Positions 6,969 through 15,864 of a stretch of 64,000 nucleotides of DNA are shown here, piece by piece; within the stretch, counting starts at the first letter, position 1; every line of letters begins with the position of its first letter. The DNA comes from Tenacibaculum discolor (lineage in GTDB: Bacteria; Bacteroidota; Bacteroidia; Flavobacteriales; Flavobacteriaceae): assembly GCF_003664185.1 (NCBI RefSeq), contig NZ_RCCS01000008.1, forward strand, positions 248,001 through 312,000, read 5' to 3'. The translations under genes were made by a program, and so were the position numbers. Below the pieces are notes generated by a model. The model saw nothing but the letters and a program-made list of their open reading frames with translations. It was not told where the DNA came from and searched no databases.

Positions 6969-9464
6969 ATGAAAAACATATTACTAATACTTTTAGCTGT
7001 ATTTACTACAAGTATTTACGCACAAATGCCTAAAAGTAGCCTACCTAAACCAGGAGTTATTACTGGTAAAGTAGTCGACCAAGCAACCAAGCAACCTCTT
7101 CCCTATGTTAATATAATAATCAAAGATGCTGCCAAAAAAATTATTACTGGTGGAATTACTGATGACAACGGATTATTTTCTATAAAAAATATTCCTGAAG
7201 GAAATAGTATTGTAGAAGTCCAGTTTATAGGCTATAAAACTTTTTCAAAGCCAGTTACTGTAAGTCGTAAATCAAGTAAAGTTAATTTAGGAGTTATCTC
7301 TCTTGAAGAAGACAGTACTACTCTAGATGAAGTAGAAATTCGTGCAGAAACATCTTCTGTTACTCAAAAAGTAGATAGAAAAGTAATAAACGTTGGTAAA
7401 GATTTAACCTCAGCAGGCGCTACTGCTTCTGAGTTGCTAAACAATGTACAATCTGTAAGTGTTGATAGCCAATCTGGAAACATTAGCTTACGTGGTAATG
7501 AGAACGTACGTGTATTAGTTGACGGAAAACCTACAAACATTCCTGATTCTGAATTATTAAAACAAATCCCTTCTACATCAATTAAAAGTGTTGAGTTAAT
7601 TACCAACCCTTCTGCTAAATATAATCCTGAAGGAATGAGTGGTATTATCAATATAATTCTTAATAAAAATGCCAACATGGGTTTTAATGGTTCTATAAAC
7701 ACGGGGGTTGAAGCTGGACATTATGTTCGTTACAACGCTTCAACAAATATGAACTATAAAACAGGAAAAGTTAACTTCTTTGGAAACTACGGATATAATG
7801 GTGGAGAAAGATATAACTTTGGTTATGTTAGTAGACCTGGAACTAATTATCAAGATTTTGTTTTTACTAATGATAATCAATCTCACTTATTAAAATTAGG
7901 AGCGGACATTTATTTAGATGATAAAAACACTTTATCTTTTTACACAACACAAAACTGGTTTGACAGCGATGCTTCTGGTAAGGCTATCGTTACTAACAAC
8001 AATGGAAGTATTAGTAGTAATGCTCCAAACATGCAAGCTTCAGAAAGTCACAACCAAGCTTATAACGTAAACTATAAACATGACTTTGACAAAGAAGGAC
8101 ACAATATTGAATTTGAAGCCAACTTTTCTAAAAATGACTCGCCTAACTTCTTAACAAACCAAGATATAGCATTAAGTGCTTCTGATAATAGATATAAGTT
8201 ATTAAATTATTTTAACGACATAAATAATGATAGAAAAAATACGCTTCTTAATTTTGACTATACTAATCCTGTTTCTAAAAACGGAAAACTAGAATTAGGT
8301 TTTGAATATAGAGTTAACACAACTGACAATACAAACTTAACCGATCAACACAGAATTCTTTCTTACGAAAGAGATACAAACAATGAAATTGTTTATGATA
8401 TTCATGGTCCTCGTGTAGATCAAACTGAAAAAATTCCAAATTCAAGTTTTTCATATGATAGAAATATATACTCAGGTTATGCAAACTATAGTCATAAGTT
8501 TGGAAAATTAACAATGCAATTAGGTGCTCGTTTAGAACAATATGAAATTGAAGGTAAATTTAATAGAATTGGTGAAGCAACTCAAAATGTAACAGATGAA
8601 ATCTTTACTGTTTACCCATCGAGTTTCTTAACTTTCAATGCAAACGACAAAGATCAATTTCAATTAAGCTATAGTAAAAGAGTAGATAGACCAAGTATTC
8701 AACAAGTAAACCCTATTAGAGAGTGGAGTACACCGTTAATTACTTCTGTTGGTAACCCTAACTTAGTTCCTCAGTTTACGAATTCATTAGAATTTAACTA
8801 CACAAGAAAAATTAAAGGAGGATCAGTTACTTTTGGTAGTTTTTATAGAAACATTGGAGATGCAATTAACAGAGTTACTTCTATAGACCCTGATGATGCA
8901 AGTAATACTAAGCAATTATTATCTTTTAAGAATTTTGATGATACAGATGCTTATGGTTTAGAGTTCTCTGCAAACTATAAAGTAGCAAAATGGTGGAGAG
9001 CAAATGCTAGTATAGATTTCTACTCTCAAAAACAGTTTGGAACTACAGATTTAAACAATCCTAATGCTCCAAGATTAGAAGTTAAAAACGAAGTATTTAA
9101 CGCTCGTATAAGCAATAGTTTTACAGTTAATAAGAAGTTACGCTTACAGTTATTTGCAATGTATAGAGGTCCTAGAAAAGATATTCAATGGGATGTTGAA
9201 CCTATGAAAATGGTTAACCTTGGTGCTAACTATAGTATTCTTAAAGGTAAAGGAAACATTAATTTTAGAGTAAATGATATTTTCAATACTATGAGATTTA
9301 AATTTAACTCTGAAAGACCTTTTGTTCAAAATGGACGTTTTAAATGGGAAAGCAGAACAGCTTATATTGGATTTAACTATAGGTTTGGTGGAGGAAAAAA
9401 CAAAGCCCGCTCTCGTAAACAACGTGATAATAATGAAAAACAAGGAGGCGGAGGTTTCCTATAA
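6969..9464 (+). CDS. Outer-membrane beta-barrel receptor, TonB-dependent type (paralogue 1)
   Basis: An 831-residue outer-membrane protein: signal peptide 1-19 (ending IYAQ), carboxypeptidase-regulatory-like domain at about 31-117 (VDQATKQPLPYVNIIIKD), a TonB-receptor plug-like domain at about 120-230 (LRGNENVRVLVDGKP, NPSAKYNPEGMSGIINIIL), then a long beta barrel ending in GFNYRFGGG. About 25 residues follow the last strand (GKNKARSRKQRDNNEKQ and a glycine-rich end), which is unusual because barrels normally end with the final aromatic strand. The next gene is a close paralogue. The ligand is unknown; no SusD partner is adjacent, arguing against a classical glycan-uptake pair. Confidence 0.88.
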   Translation: MKNILLILLAVFTTSIYAQMPKSSLPKPGVITGKVVDQATKQPLPYVNIIIKDAAKKIITGGITDDNGLFSIKNIPEGNSIVEVQFIGYKTFSKPVTVSRKSSKVNLGVISLEEDSTTLDEVEIRAETSSVTQKVDRKVINVGKDLTSAGATASELLNNVQSVSVDSQSGNISLRGNENVRVLVDGKPTNIPDSELLKQIPSTSIKSVELITNPSAKYNPEGMSGIINIILNKNANMGFNGSINTGVEAGHYVRYNASTNMNYKTGKVNFFGNYGYNGGERYNFGYVSRPGTNYQDFVFTNDNQSHLLKLGADIYLDDKNTLSFYTTQNWFDSDASGKAIVTNNNGSISSNAPNMQASESHNQAYNVNYKHDFDKEGHNIEFEANFSKNDSPNFLTNQDIALSASDNRYKLLNYFNDINNDRKNTLLNFDYTNPVSKNGKLELGFEYRVNTTDNTNLTDQHRILSYERDTNNEIVYDIHGPRVDQTEKIPNSSFSYDRNIYSGYANYSHKFGKLTMQLGARLEQYEIEGKFNRIGEATQNVTDEIFTVYPSSFLTFNANDKDQFQLSYSKRVDRPSIQQVNPIREWSTPLITSVGNPNLVPQFTNSLEFNYTRKIKGGSVTFGSFYRNIGDAINRVTSIDPDDASNTKQLLSFKNFDDTDAYGLEFSANYKVAKWWRANASIDFYSQKQFGTTDLNNPNAPRLEVKNEVFNARISNSFTVNKKLRLQLFAMYRGPRKDIQWDVEPMKMVNLGANYSILKGKGNINFRVNDIFNTMRFKFNSERPFVQNGRFKWESRTAYIGFNYRFGGGKNKARSRKQRDNNEKQGGGGFL

Positions 9465-9488
9465 AATAAGTTTTTAATTAATTATTTG

Positions 9489-9519
9489 AAAAAAACGAAG
9501 TATTTAACTTCGTTTTTTT
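9489..9519 (+). terminator. Terminator after barrel receptor 1
   Basis: A 13-base stem (AAAAAAACGAAGT / ACTTCGTTTTTTT, loop ATTTA) followed by a T-rich run. It lies between the two paralogous receptor genes, so the second is probably transcribed at least partly on its own. Confidence 0.85.
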
Positions 9520-9549
9520 ATTTTAGCGCAATTTCATTCCCTTCAATAT

Positions 9550-11919
9550 ATGAAAAGATTGCTAATATTAATTTTTTTTCTAGGCACTTATTTTTGTCAA
9601 GCACAAAATTTACGGCTTACTGGAATCGTTTTAGATAAAAAAAATAATCAACCATTACCTTTTGTCACAATTACTTGTAAAAATACTTCTAACCAAATAT
9701 TAACAGGTAGCATTTCTGATGAAAAAGGTAACTTTAAAATTGAAAAACTTCCTAAAGAGAGTTTGCTCTTAACTTTTCAATTTATTGGGTACAAAACTTT
9801 TGAAAAGAAAATTGACTTAAAAGAGCATAGTGAAATAGGAACAATTTTTCTTGAAGAAAATACTACTCAATTAGATGAAGTTGAAATACAAGGAGAAACT
9901 TCAACTATTATTCAAAAAATTGATAGAAAAGTTATTAATGTAGGTAATGACTTAACTGCTGCTGGAGCTACTTCATTAGAAATGCTTGAAAACATTCCTT
10001 CTATAGATATTAATCAACTCTCTGGAACCATAAGTTTGCGAGGAAATGAAAATGTTAAAGTTTTAGTGAATGGGAAACCTTCCAACATAAATACATCTCA
10101 GTTATTAAAACAAATACCTTCTAACTCAGTAAAAAGTGTTGAAATAATCACTAACCCTTCAGCAAAGCATACACCTGAAGGCATGAGTGGTATCATCAAT
10201 TTAATTCTTAAAAAGAATACAAAAATTGGTTTTAACGGAAGTTTATCAGCCGGAGCAACTCAAAGTAGAAATCTAAGACCCGAACTTTCCTTAAATACAA
10301 ACTATAAAACAGGTATAACTAATTTTTACCTAAACTATAATACAAGTTGGGGAGATTATGAAACCTTTAACGATTTAAAAAGAAACGACATTAACTTAAC
10401 TCAAGATTTTGACTTTCTTAACAATTCAAACAACCATAATATTAAATTTGGTGTAGACATAGATGTTACTCCTAAAAGTATATTATCTATGTATACTTCT
10501 CTAAATTTTGATAATAATAGTTTAGCTACCAATACTCTTGTCCATGAAAACAACTCACTAGTTTTTAATAACAAAAGTTTTTCTGATTATGACCAAAAGG
10601 ACAAAACTTATAACATTGATTATCTTTATAATTTTGATGATAATGGTCAAAGTTTAGAAGTTGAATTCAATCACTCTATCACAAAAAACCCTGAGAAAAC
10701 CATTAACAAAGAATTAGTTAATCCAAATTCAAAAGAATATAATTATACAAACAATATAAAAGACACACGAAAACTCTGGTTATTAAATATTGATTATGTA
10801 AAACCTATAAAATCTGGAAAACTAGAATTTGGAGTTGAATTCAGAAAACAAGATTTTTACAATCAAATACTCACAGATAGAGAAGCAATAAATAGTTCAG
10901 CTACACTACAACCCGTAGGAAATACAACTCTAAATTATGACAAAAATATTTATTCAGGATATCTAAATTTTAACAAGGAGTTCAAAAAAATTTCAATTCA
11001 AGCAGGTATAAGATTAGAACAATTTAATTTAGATGCTCTTTTTTCGAATACTGAACAAGGAAACACCATTTTAAAAAATAATATTTTTAATTGGTATCCT
11101 TCAGCATCAGTTCTATACAGCTTTACTGAAAAAGATAAGTTACAATTTGCTTATAGTAGAAGAATTGACAGACCTTCAGCTTACCAAGTAACTCCTATTC
11201 AAGAATGGTTTTCGCCTCTAACTATATCAAGAGGAAACCTTAATTTACAGCCTCAATTCACAAACTCTCTAGAGCTTAATTATACCAAAACAATTACAAA
11301 GGGCTATATATCGTTCGGAACATTTTATCGAAGAACAAATGATAAAATTGGTCGATTATTACAACAAGATGAACAAACTCCAGACAGAATCATTACTTCA
11401 TTTACCAATTACGATTATGCCGATAGTTATGGTATTGAACTTTCTGCTAGTCTTAAACCAACCAAATGGTGGACGTTAAATCCTTCTTTCGAAACTTACA
11501 TTCAAGACTCTCAAGGTGTTTTAAACGGTAACTTTGAAACGGTAAAAAATACCTTAGTAAAAGGACGTATAAGTAACTCTTTTAAAGCTTCAAAAAAACT
11601 GAGTTTCCAATTATCAGGTATTTTTAGAGGTAAAAGTGAAAATATTCAATACAAAGTACAACCATATACAATGATTAATGCTGCAGCTAGATTAAAGATA
11701 TTAAACGGTAAAGGAAGTATTACCTTGAGAGGTTCTGATATTTTTAATAATGCAAACTTTGATTACACATCAAATAATCCATTTATGCAAAAAGGAAAAT
11801 ACATCTTAGAATACAACTCAGTTTACCTAGGTTTTTCTTATAATTTTGGAAGTGGAAAAAATAAGAGTAAAAGTAGAAAGTACAGAGACGATAATGAATC
11901 TCAAGGAGGTATGTTTTAA
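9550..11919 (+). CDS. Outer-membrane beta-barrel receptor, TonB-dependent type (paralogue 2)
   Basis: A 789-residue paralogue of the preceding gene with the same order: signal peptide (1-18, ending CQAQ), carboxypeptidase-regulatory-like domain (DKKNNQPLPFVTITCK), plug-like domain (LRGNENVKVLVNGKP, NPSAKHTPEGMSGIINLIL) and a beta barrel with shared motifs such as YSRRIDRPSAYQVTPIQEW. It also ends with a basic tail after the last strand (GSGKNKSKSRKYRDDNESQ). The two genes are a tandem duplication that has diverged most in the middle of the barrel, where ligand loops lie. The small Cys-rich peptide gene follows on the same strand. The substrate is unknown. Confidence 0.87.
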   Translation: MKRLLILIFFLGTYFCQAQNLRLTGIVLDKKNNQPLPFVTITCKNTSNQILTGSISDEKGNFKIEKLPKESLLLTFQFIGYKTFEKKIDLKEHSEIGTIFLEENTTQLDEVEIQGETSTIIQKIDRKVINVGNDLTAAGATSLEMLENIPSIDINQLSGTISLRGNENVKVLVNGKPSNINTSQLLKQIPSNSVKSVEIITNPSAKHTPEGMSGIINLILKKNTKIGFNGSLSAGATQSRNLRPELSLNTNYKTGITNFYLNYNTSWGDYETFNDLKRNDINLTQDFDFLNNSNNHNIKFGVDIDVTPKSILSMYTSLNFDNNSLATNTLVHENNSLVFNNKSFSDYDQKDKTYNIDYLYNFDDNGQSLEVEFNHSITKNPEKTINKELVNPNSKEYNYTNNIKDTRKLWLLNIDYVKPIKSGKLEFGVEFRKQDFYNQILTDREAINSSATLQPVGNTTLNYDKNIYSGYLNFNKEFKKISIQAGIRLEQFNLDALFSNTEQGNTILKNNIFNWYPSASVLYSFTEKDKLQFAYSRRIDRPSAYQVTPIQEWFSPLTISRGNLNLQPQFTNSLELNYTKTITKGYISFGTFYRRTNDKIGRLLQQDEQTPDRIITSFTNYDYADSYGIELSASLKPTKWWTLNPSFETYIQDSQGVLNGNFETVKNTLVKGRISNSFKASKKLSFQLSGIFRGKSENIQYKVQPYTMINAAARLKILNGKGSITLRGSDIFNNANFDYTSNNPFMQKGKYILEYNSVYLGFSYNFGSGKNKSKSRKYRDDNESQGGMF

Positions 11920-12072
11920 TAAAACATCTAAAACATTAATTATATACCTAAAACACTTAGCATTGGTACCTCTAACAAATATTGAATCTACCTCATAAAT
12001 ATTCTATTATTAACATAACATTTGGTTTTAGTAAACAAAATTACTATTTTGGTAATTAAATAAAATTAAAAA

Positions 12073-12228
12073 ATGATGAAAAAAAAAGTAACAACTTTAG
12101 GGAGACAACTAAGTATTAATGAAAAAAAACAGGTTAGAGGAGCATACACCGATGATATTTGTTGCAAAAAACCAAGACTTGTTGTTTGTGAATGCAAAGA
12201 TGACAATGATTTTGATAGAATTCAATAA
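12073..12228 (+). CDS. Cys-rich small peptide with double-glycine-like leader (RiPP/bacteriocin precursor candidate)
   Basis: A 51-codon gene starting with two adjacent ATGs. The N-terminal half is basic and leader-like: MMKKKVTTLGRQLSINEKKQ, then VRGA at 21-24. The pattern Leu-Ser, charged helix, then Gly-Ala resembles leaders of Bacteroidota natural-product precursors that end in GG or GA. The remaining 27 residues are acidic and hold four cysteines at 30, 31, 39 and 41. It stands alone between a receptor gene and the convergent fabH, with a terminator at 12301-12329 and a TATTTTGG sequence about 30 bases upstream that is near the -7 consensus. No modifying enzyme or peptidase-transporter is seen nearby. 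Expression is likely; the natural-product role is inference. Confidence 0.6.
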   Translation: MMKKKVTTLGRQLSINEKKQVRGAYTDDICCKKPRLVVCECKDDNDFDRIQ

Positions 12229-12300
12229 GGATTAATCATTAATTAAATACCAAAAAATAGCTCTTATAAAATCAAAAAACTATTTTTAATAAAAATACCT

Positions 12301-12329
12301 AAACCCGAAGTCATAAAAACTTCGGGTTT
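12301..12329. terminator. Bidirectional terminator between the Cys-rich peptide gene and fabH
   Basis: An 11-base stem (AAACCCGAAGT / ACTTCGGGTTT, loop CATAAAA) with a following T-run. It serves convergent genes. Confidence 0.88.
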
Positions 12330-12354
12330 TTTATTTTATATACAGTAAGTAAAA

Positions 12355-13365
12355 TTACCAACGAATCACTACTGATCCCCAAGTAAATCCACTACCAAAA
12401 GCAGCCAACACTACTAAATCACCTTCATTTATTTTTCCTTTTTCCCAAGCTTCTGTCAATGCTATGATAACTGAAGCAGCAGTAGTATTACCATACTTCA
12501 TAATATTATTATATACTTTATCATCAGACAACTGGAATTTCTTCTGAATAAATTGTGCAATACGTAAGTTTGCTTGATGAGGAATTAACATATCAATGTC
12601 TTCTTTTTGCAAACCGTTAGCTTCTAAACCTTCCATAATAGCTTCTGAAAAACGAACTACTGCATGTTTAAATACAAATTGTCCATTCATATATGGATAA
12701 TATGAAGTATCATCAGGGTCGTTTTCTTCAATAATAGTATCAACCCATCTTCCTGTTGATGGTCCTATTAATGCCAATTCTTTAGCATGCTTTCCTTCCG
12801 AATGCAAATGAGACGATAAAATTCCTTTCCCCTCTTCTTCACTACGAGATAAAACTGCTGCTCCAGCACCATCACCAAAAATTACAGTCACTCCCCTACC
12901 TCTAGTAGATTTTTCTAAACCTCCAGAATGATTTTCAGATCCAATTACCAAGATATTCTTATACATTCCAGTCTTAATAAACTGATCAGCAACAGACATT
13001 GCATAAATAAACCCAGAACATTGATTACGAACATCTAATGCTCCAATAGTAGGCATATCTAACAAGTCTTGAATTTGTACTCCTCCTCCAGGGAAATATA
13101 ATTCAGGACTCAACGTAGCAAAAACAATAAAATCTATATCATCTTTTGTTAAACCAGCACGCTCTATAGCTATTTTAGCTGCTTTAGCACCCATAACTGA
13201 TGTAGAGTCATCAGATGTTTTTGGATCAATCCAACGACGTTCTTTAATACCAGTTCTTTCTTGAATCCATTCATCACTCGTCTCCATGAACTGAGTCAAG
13301 TCATCGTTAGTCACTACGTTCTCAGGAACATAATAACCTAATCCTGTAATTTTTGAGTTATACAT
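12355..13365 (-). CDS. fabH: 3-oxoacyl-ACP synthase III (FabH-type ketosynthase)
   Basis: A 336-residue ketosynthase III. The catalytic triad is visible: Cys116 (DVRNQCSGF), His263 (IPHQAN) and Asn293 (YGNTTAAS). FabH condenses acetyl-CoA (or a branched starter CoA) with malonyl-ACP to start fatty-acid synthesis. Flavobacteria often carry more than one FabH-like gene; this one is not next to rpmF/plsX, so it may be an accessory or branched-starter enzyme rather than the main one. It stands alone between a convergent terminator and the divergent htpG. Confidence 0.9.
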   Translation of the reverse strand: MYNSKITGLGYYVPENVVTNDDLTQFMETSDEWIQERTGIKERRWIDPKTSDDSTSVMGAKAAKIAIERAGLTKDDIDFIVFATLSPELYFPGGGVQIQDLLDMPTIGALDVRNQCSGFIYAMSVADQFIKTGMYKNILVIGSENHSGGLEKSTRGRGVTVIFGDGAGAAVLSRSEEEGKGILSSHLHSEGKHAKELALIGPSTGRWVDTIIEENDPDDTSYYPYMNGQFVFKHAVVRFSEAIMEGLEANGLQKEDIDMLIPHQANLRIAQFIQKKFQLSDDKVYNNIMKYGNTTAASVIIALTEAWEKGKINEGDLVVLAAFGSGFTWGSVVIRW

Positions 13366-13529
13366 ATTTTTTTATGTTGATTATTTTGTTGTTAACAAAT
13401 TAAAAGCCTGTAAAAGTATGAATTTTATATAATTCGTACAAAAAGTGTCATCTTGTCACTATTTTTTATTTGGTATTTTTTTTGACTATTCATTCAACAG
13501 AAAATAATATCAATTAAAAATATATACTT

Positions 13530-15440
13530 ATGAGTAAAGGAAACATTAATGTATCGGTAGAAAATATATTTCCACTGATTAAAAAATTCTTGTATTCTGA
13601 TCACGAAATCTTCTTACGTGAGTTAATTTCAAACGGAACAGATGCTACTACTAAATTAAAACACCTTATTTCAATTGGTGAAGCAAAAACTGAATTAGGT
13701 GATGCTAAAATTGAAATTAGTATTGATAAAGAAGCAAAAACCTTAACTATAAAAGACCAAGGTATTGGTATGACAATGGATGAGGTTGAAAAATATATTA
13801 ATCAAATTGCCTTTTCTGGAGCTGAAGAGTTCTTAGAAAAGTATAAAGATGATAAAAACGAGACAGGCGTTATTGGTCATTTCGGGTTAGGTTTCTACTC
13901 TGCATTTATGGTTGCTGATAAAGTTGAAATCTTTACCAAATCATTCAAAGATGAGCCTGCTGCTCACTGGGTTTGTGATGGTTCTCCTGAATATACTTTA
14001 GTTGAACATGACAAAGCTGACAGAGGTACAGAAATCGTATTACACATTGCTGAAGATTCTACAGAGTTTTTAGAAGAAGGTAAAATTCGTGGATTACTAA
14101 CTAAGTACAATCGTTTTAACCAAGTACCAATTAAGTTTGGAACCAAGAAAATAAACGATCCTGACTTCACTCCTCAAACTACAAAAGACGAAGATGGTAA
14201 AGAAGTAACGGAACCTCACAAACAAATTGAAGTTGATAACATCATCAACAATACTGAGCCAGCATGGACTAAAAAACCAGCAGATTTAGAAGATGAAGAT
14301 TATAAAAACTTCTACCGTGAGTTATATCCAATGCAATTTGAAGAGTCTTTATTCCACATTCACTTAAATGTAGATTATCCATTCAACTTAACAGGAATTT
14401 TATACTTCCCTAAGTTGACACAGAACTTGGATATGCAAAAAGACAAGATTCAATTATACCAAAACCAAGTATTTGTAACAGATAATGTAGAAGGAATTGT
14501 TCCTGATTTCTTACAAATGTTAAAAGGTGTAATTGACTCACCAGATATTCCTTTAAATGTTTCTCGTTCTTATTTACAAGCTGACGGAGCTGTTAAAAAG
14601 ATTTCTGGATATATCACCAAAAAAGTAGCTGATAAACTTTCTTCTTTATTCAAAAACAACCGTGAAGACTTTGAGCAAAAGTGGAACGATATCAAGGTTA
14701 TTATTGAATACGGAATGTTATCAGAAGAAAAATTCTTTGATAAAGCAAAGAAGTTTGCCTTATATCCAACTGTTGATGGTAAATTCTTTACGTTTGATGA
14801 ATTAGTTGAGAAAACTAAAGATACTCAAACTGATAAAGACGGAAATCACGTTGTTTTATATGCTGCACACAAAGATGCTCAACACAGTTATATTGAAGAA
14901 GCAAAAGCTAAAGGGTATGAAGTATTATTATTAGATTCTCCTATTGTTCCGCATTTAATGCAGAAGTTAGAAACTGAATCTGGTGATGCCAAAGTACAGT
15001 TTAAACGTGTAGATGCTGACCATGTTGATAATTTAATTAAGAAAGATGACACTGTAATTTCTAAATTTTCTGACGAAGAAAAAGAGAAATTAAAACCAGT
15101 TATTGAAGGCGCTGTAAACAACTCTAGCTACACAGTACAATTAGAAGCTATGGACTCTAGTGCTTCTCCTTTCTTAATTACCGTACCAGAATTTATGCGT
15201 CGTATGAAAGAAATGAGTGCTACTGGTGGTGGAATGATGGGAATGGGTAACATGCCAGAAATGTACAACTTGGTAGTAAACACTAATCATGAATTAGTAT
15301 CAGAAATTTTAACTGCAGATGAAGACAAGCAAAAACAATTAGTATCACAAGCTTTTGATTTAGCTAAACTATCTCAAAACCTACTACATGGTGAAGAGTT
15401 AACCAACTTTATCAAACGTTCTTACGAATTAATTAAATAA
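13530..15440 (+). CDS. htpG: Hsp90-family chaperone HtpG
   Basis: A 636-residue Hsp90. The N-terminal ATPase domain shows ELISNGTDATTKL, DQGIGMTMDE and the lid GVIGHFGLGFYSAF; the middle and dimerisation domains follow to the end. It is a cytosolic ATP-driven foldase that works with DnaK. It is a single-gene unit, with its own terminator 24 bases after the stop and a divergent fabH upstream. No heat-shock operator (CIRCE-like) was found in the 164-base upstream region. Confidence 0.96.
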   Translation: MSKGNINVSVENIFPLIKKFLYSDHEIFLRELISNGTDATTKLKHLISIGEAKTELGDAKIEISIDKEAKTLTIKDQGIGMTMDEVEKYINQIAFSGAEEFLEKYKDDKNETGVIGHFGLGFYSAFMVADKVEIFTKSFKDEPAAHWVCDGSPEYTLVEHDKADRGTEIVLHIAEDSTEFLEEGKIRGLLTKYNRFNQVPIKFGTKKINDPDFTPQTTKDEDGKEVTEPHKQIEVDNIINNTEPAWTKKPADLEDEDYKNFYRELYPMQFEESLFHIHLNVDYPFNLTGILYFPKLTQNLDMQKDKIQLYQNQVFVTDNVEGIVPDFLQMLKGVIDSPDIPLNVSRSYLQADGAVKKISGYITKKVADKLSSLFKNNREDFEQKWNDIKVIIEYGMLSEEKFFDKAKKFALYPTVDGKFFTFDELVEKTKDTQTDKDGNHVVLYAAHKDAQHSYIEEAKAKGYEVLLLDSPIVPHLMQKLETESGDAKVQFKRVDADHVDNLIKKDDTVISKFSDEEKEKLKPVIEGAVNNSSYTVQLEAMDSSASPFLITVPEFMRRMKEMSATGGGMMGMGNMPEMYNLVVNTNHELVSEILTADEDKQKQLVSQAFDLAKLSQNLLHGEELTNFIKRSYELIK

Positions 15441-15463
15441 TGACGAATCGTCATAGATAAATT

Positions 15464-15494
15464 AGAACCCTCTTTCTAAAAAAAGGAGGGTTCT
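15464..15494 (+). terminator. Terminator of htpG
   Basis: Stem AGAACCCTCT / GGAGGGTTCT (one G-T pair) followed by seven T residues. Confidence 0.85.
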
Positions 15495-15864
15495 TTTTTT
15501 ATAGTTGTCACCACAATGTTTATCCTACAACTAATAAATCATTTTACTACACCATTTAAATGCTATAAAAATTACAGGTAATTAACATTTAAAATCCCTT
15601 AATCATAAGCAAAGACTTTTGTTTTACAGTAAAATAAAAAAACGGAAGTTTCGTTTTAAACTGAATTAATTACTAATACCAATTAATAAAATCAATTATA
15701 GTTTACTATCTAACTAGAAAGGTATCTTCAACAAACTCAAAAAAAAGAAAACCACCATACTTATTACTTATATATACTTTTTTATAGTAATTTCCTTGGA
15801 TATTAAACACCTTAAAAATAACACTAATTATAAAATTGTTTTTAACAAAAAAGAAAAAAACCAA
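15495..15864 (+). other. AT-rich intergenic region between htpG and the ankyrin gene
   Basis: About 370 bases with no coding sequence I can support. It holds a weak hairpin at 15639-15657 (AAAACGGAA / TTTCGTTTT). An in-frame TTG at 15796 would extend the ankyrin protein by 23 residues, but this would bury its lipoprotein signal, so I read that stretch as untranslated leader. Confidence 0.5.

Noticed and set aside
15796..15864. TTG start extending the ankyrin protein by 23 residues
   Set aside because: It would bury the lipoprotein signal peptide that begins at the ATG at 15865.
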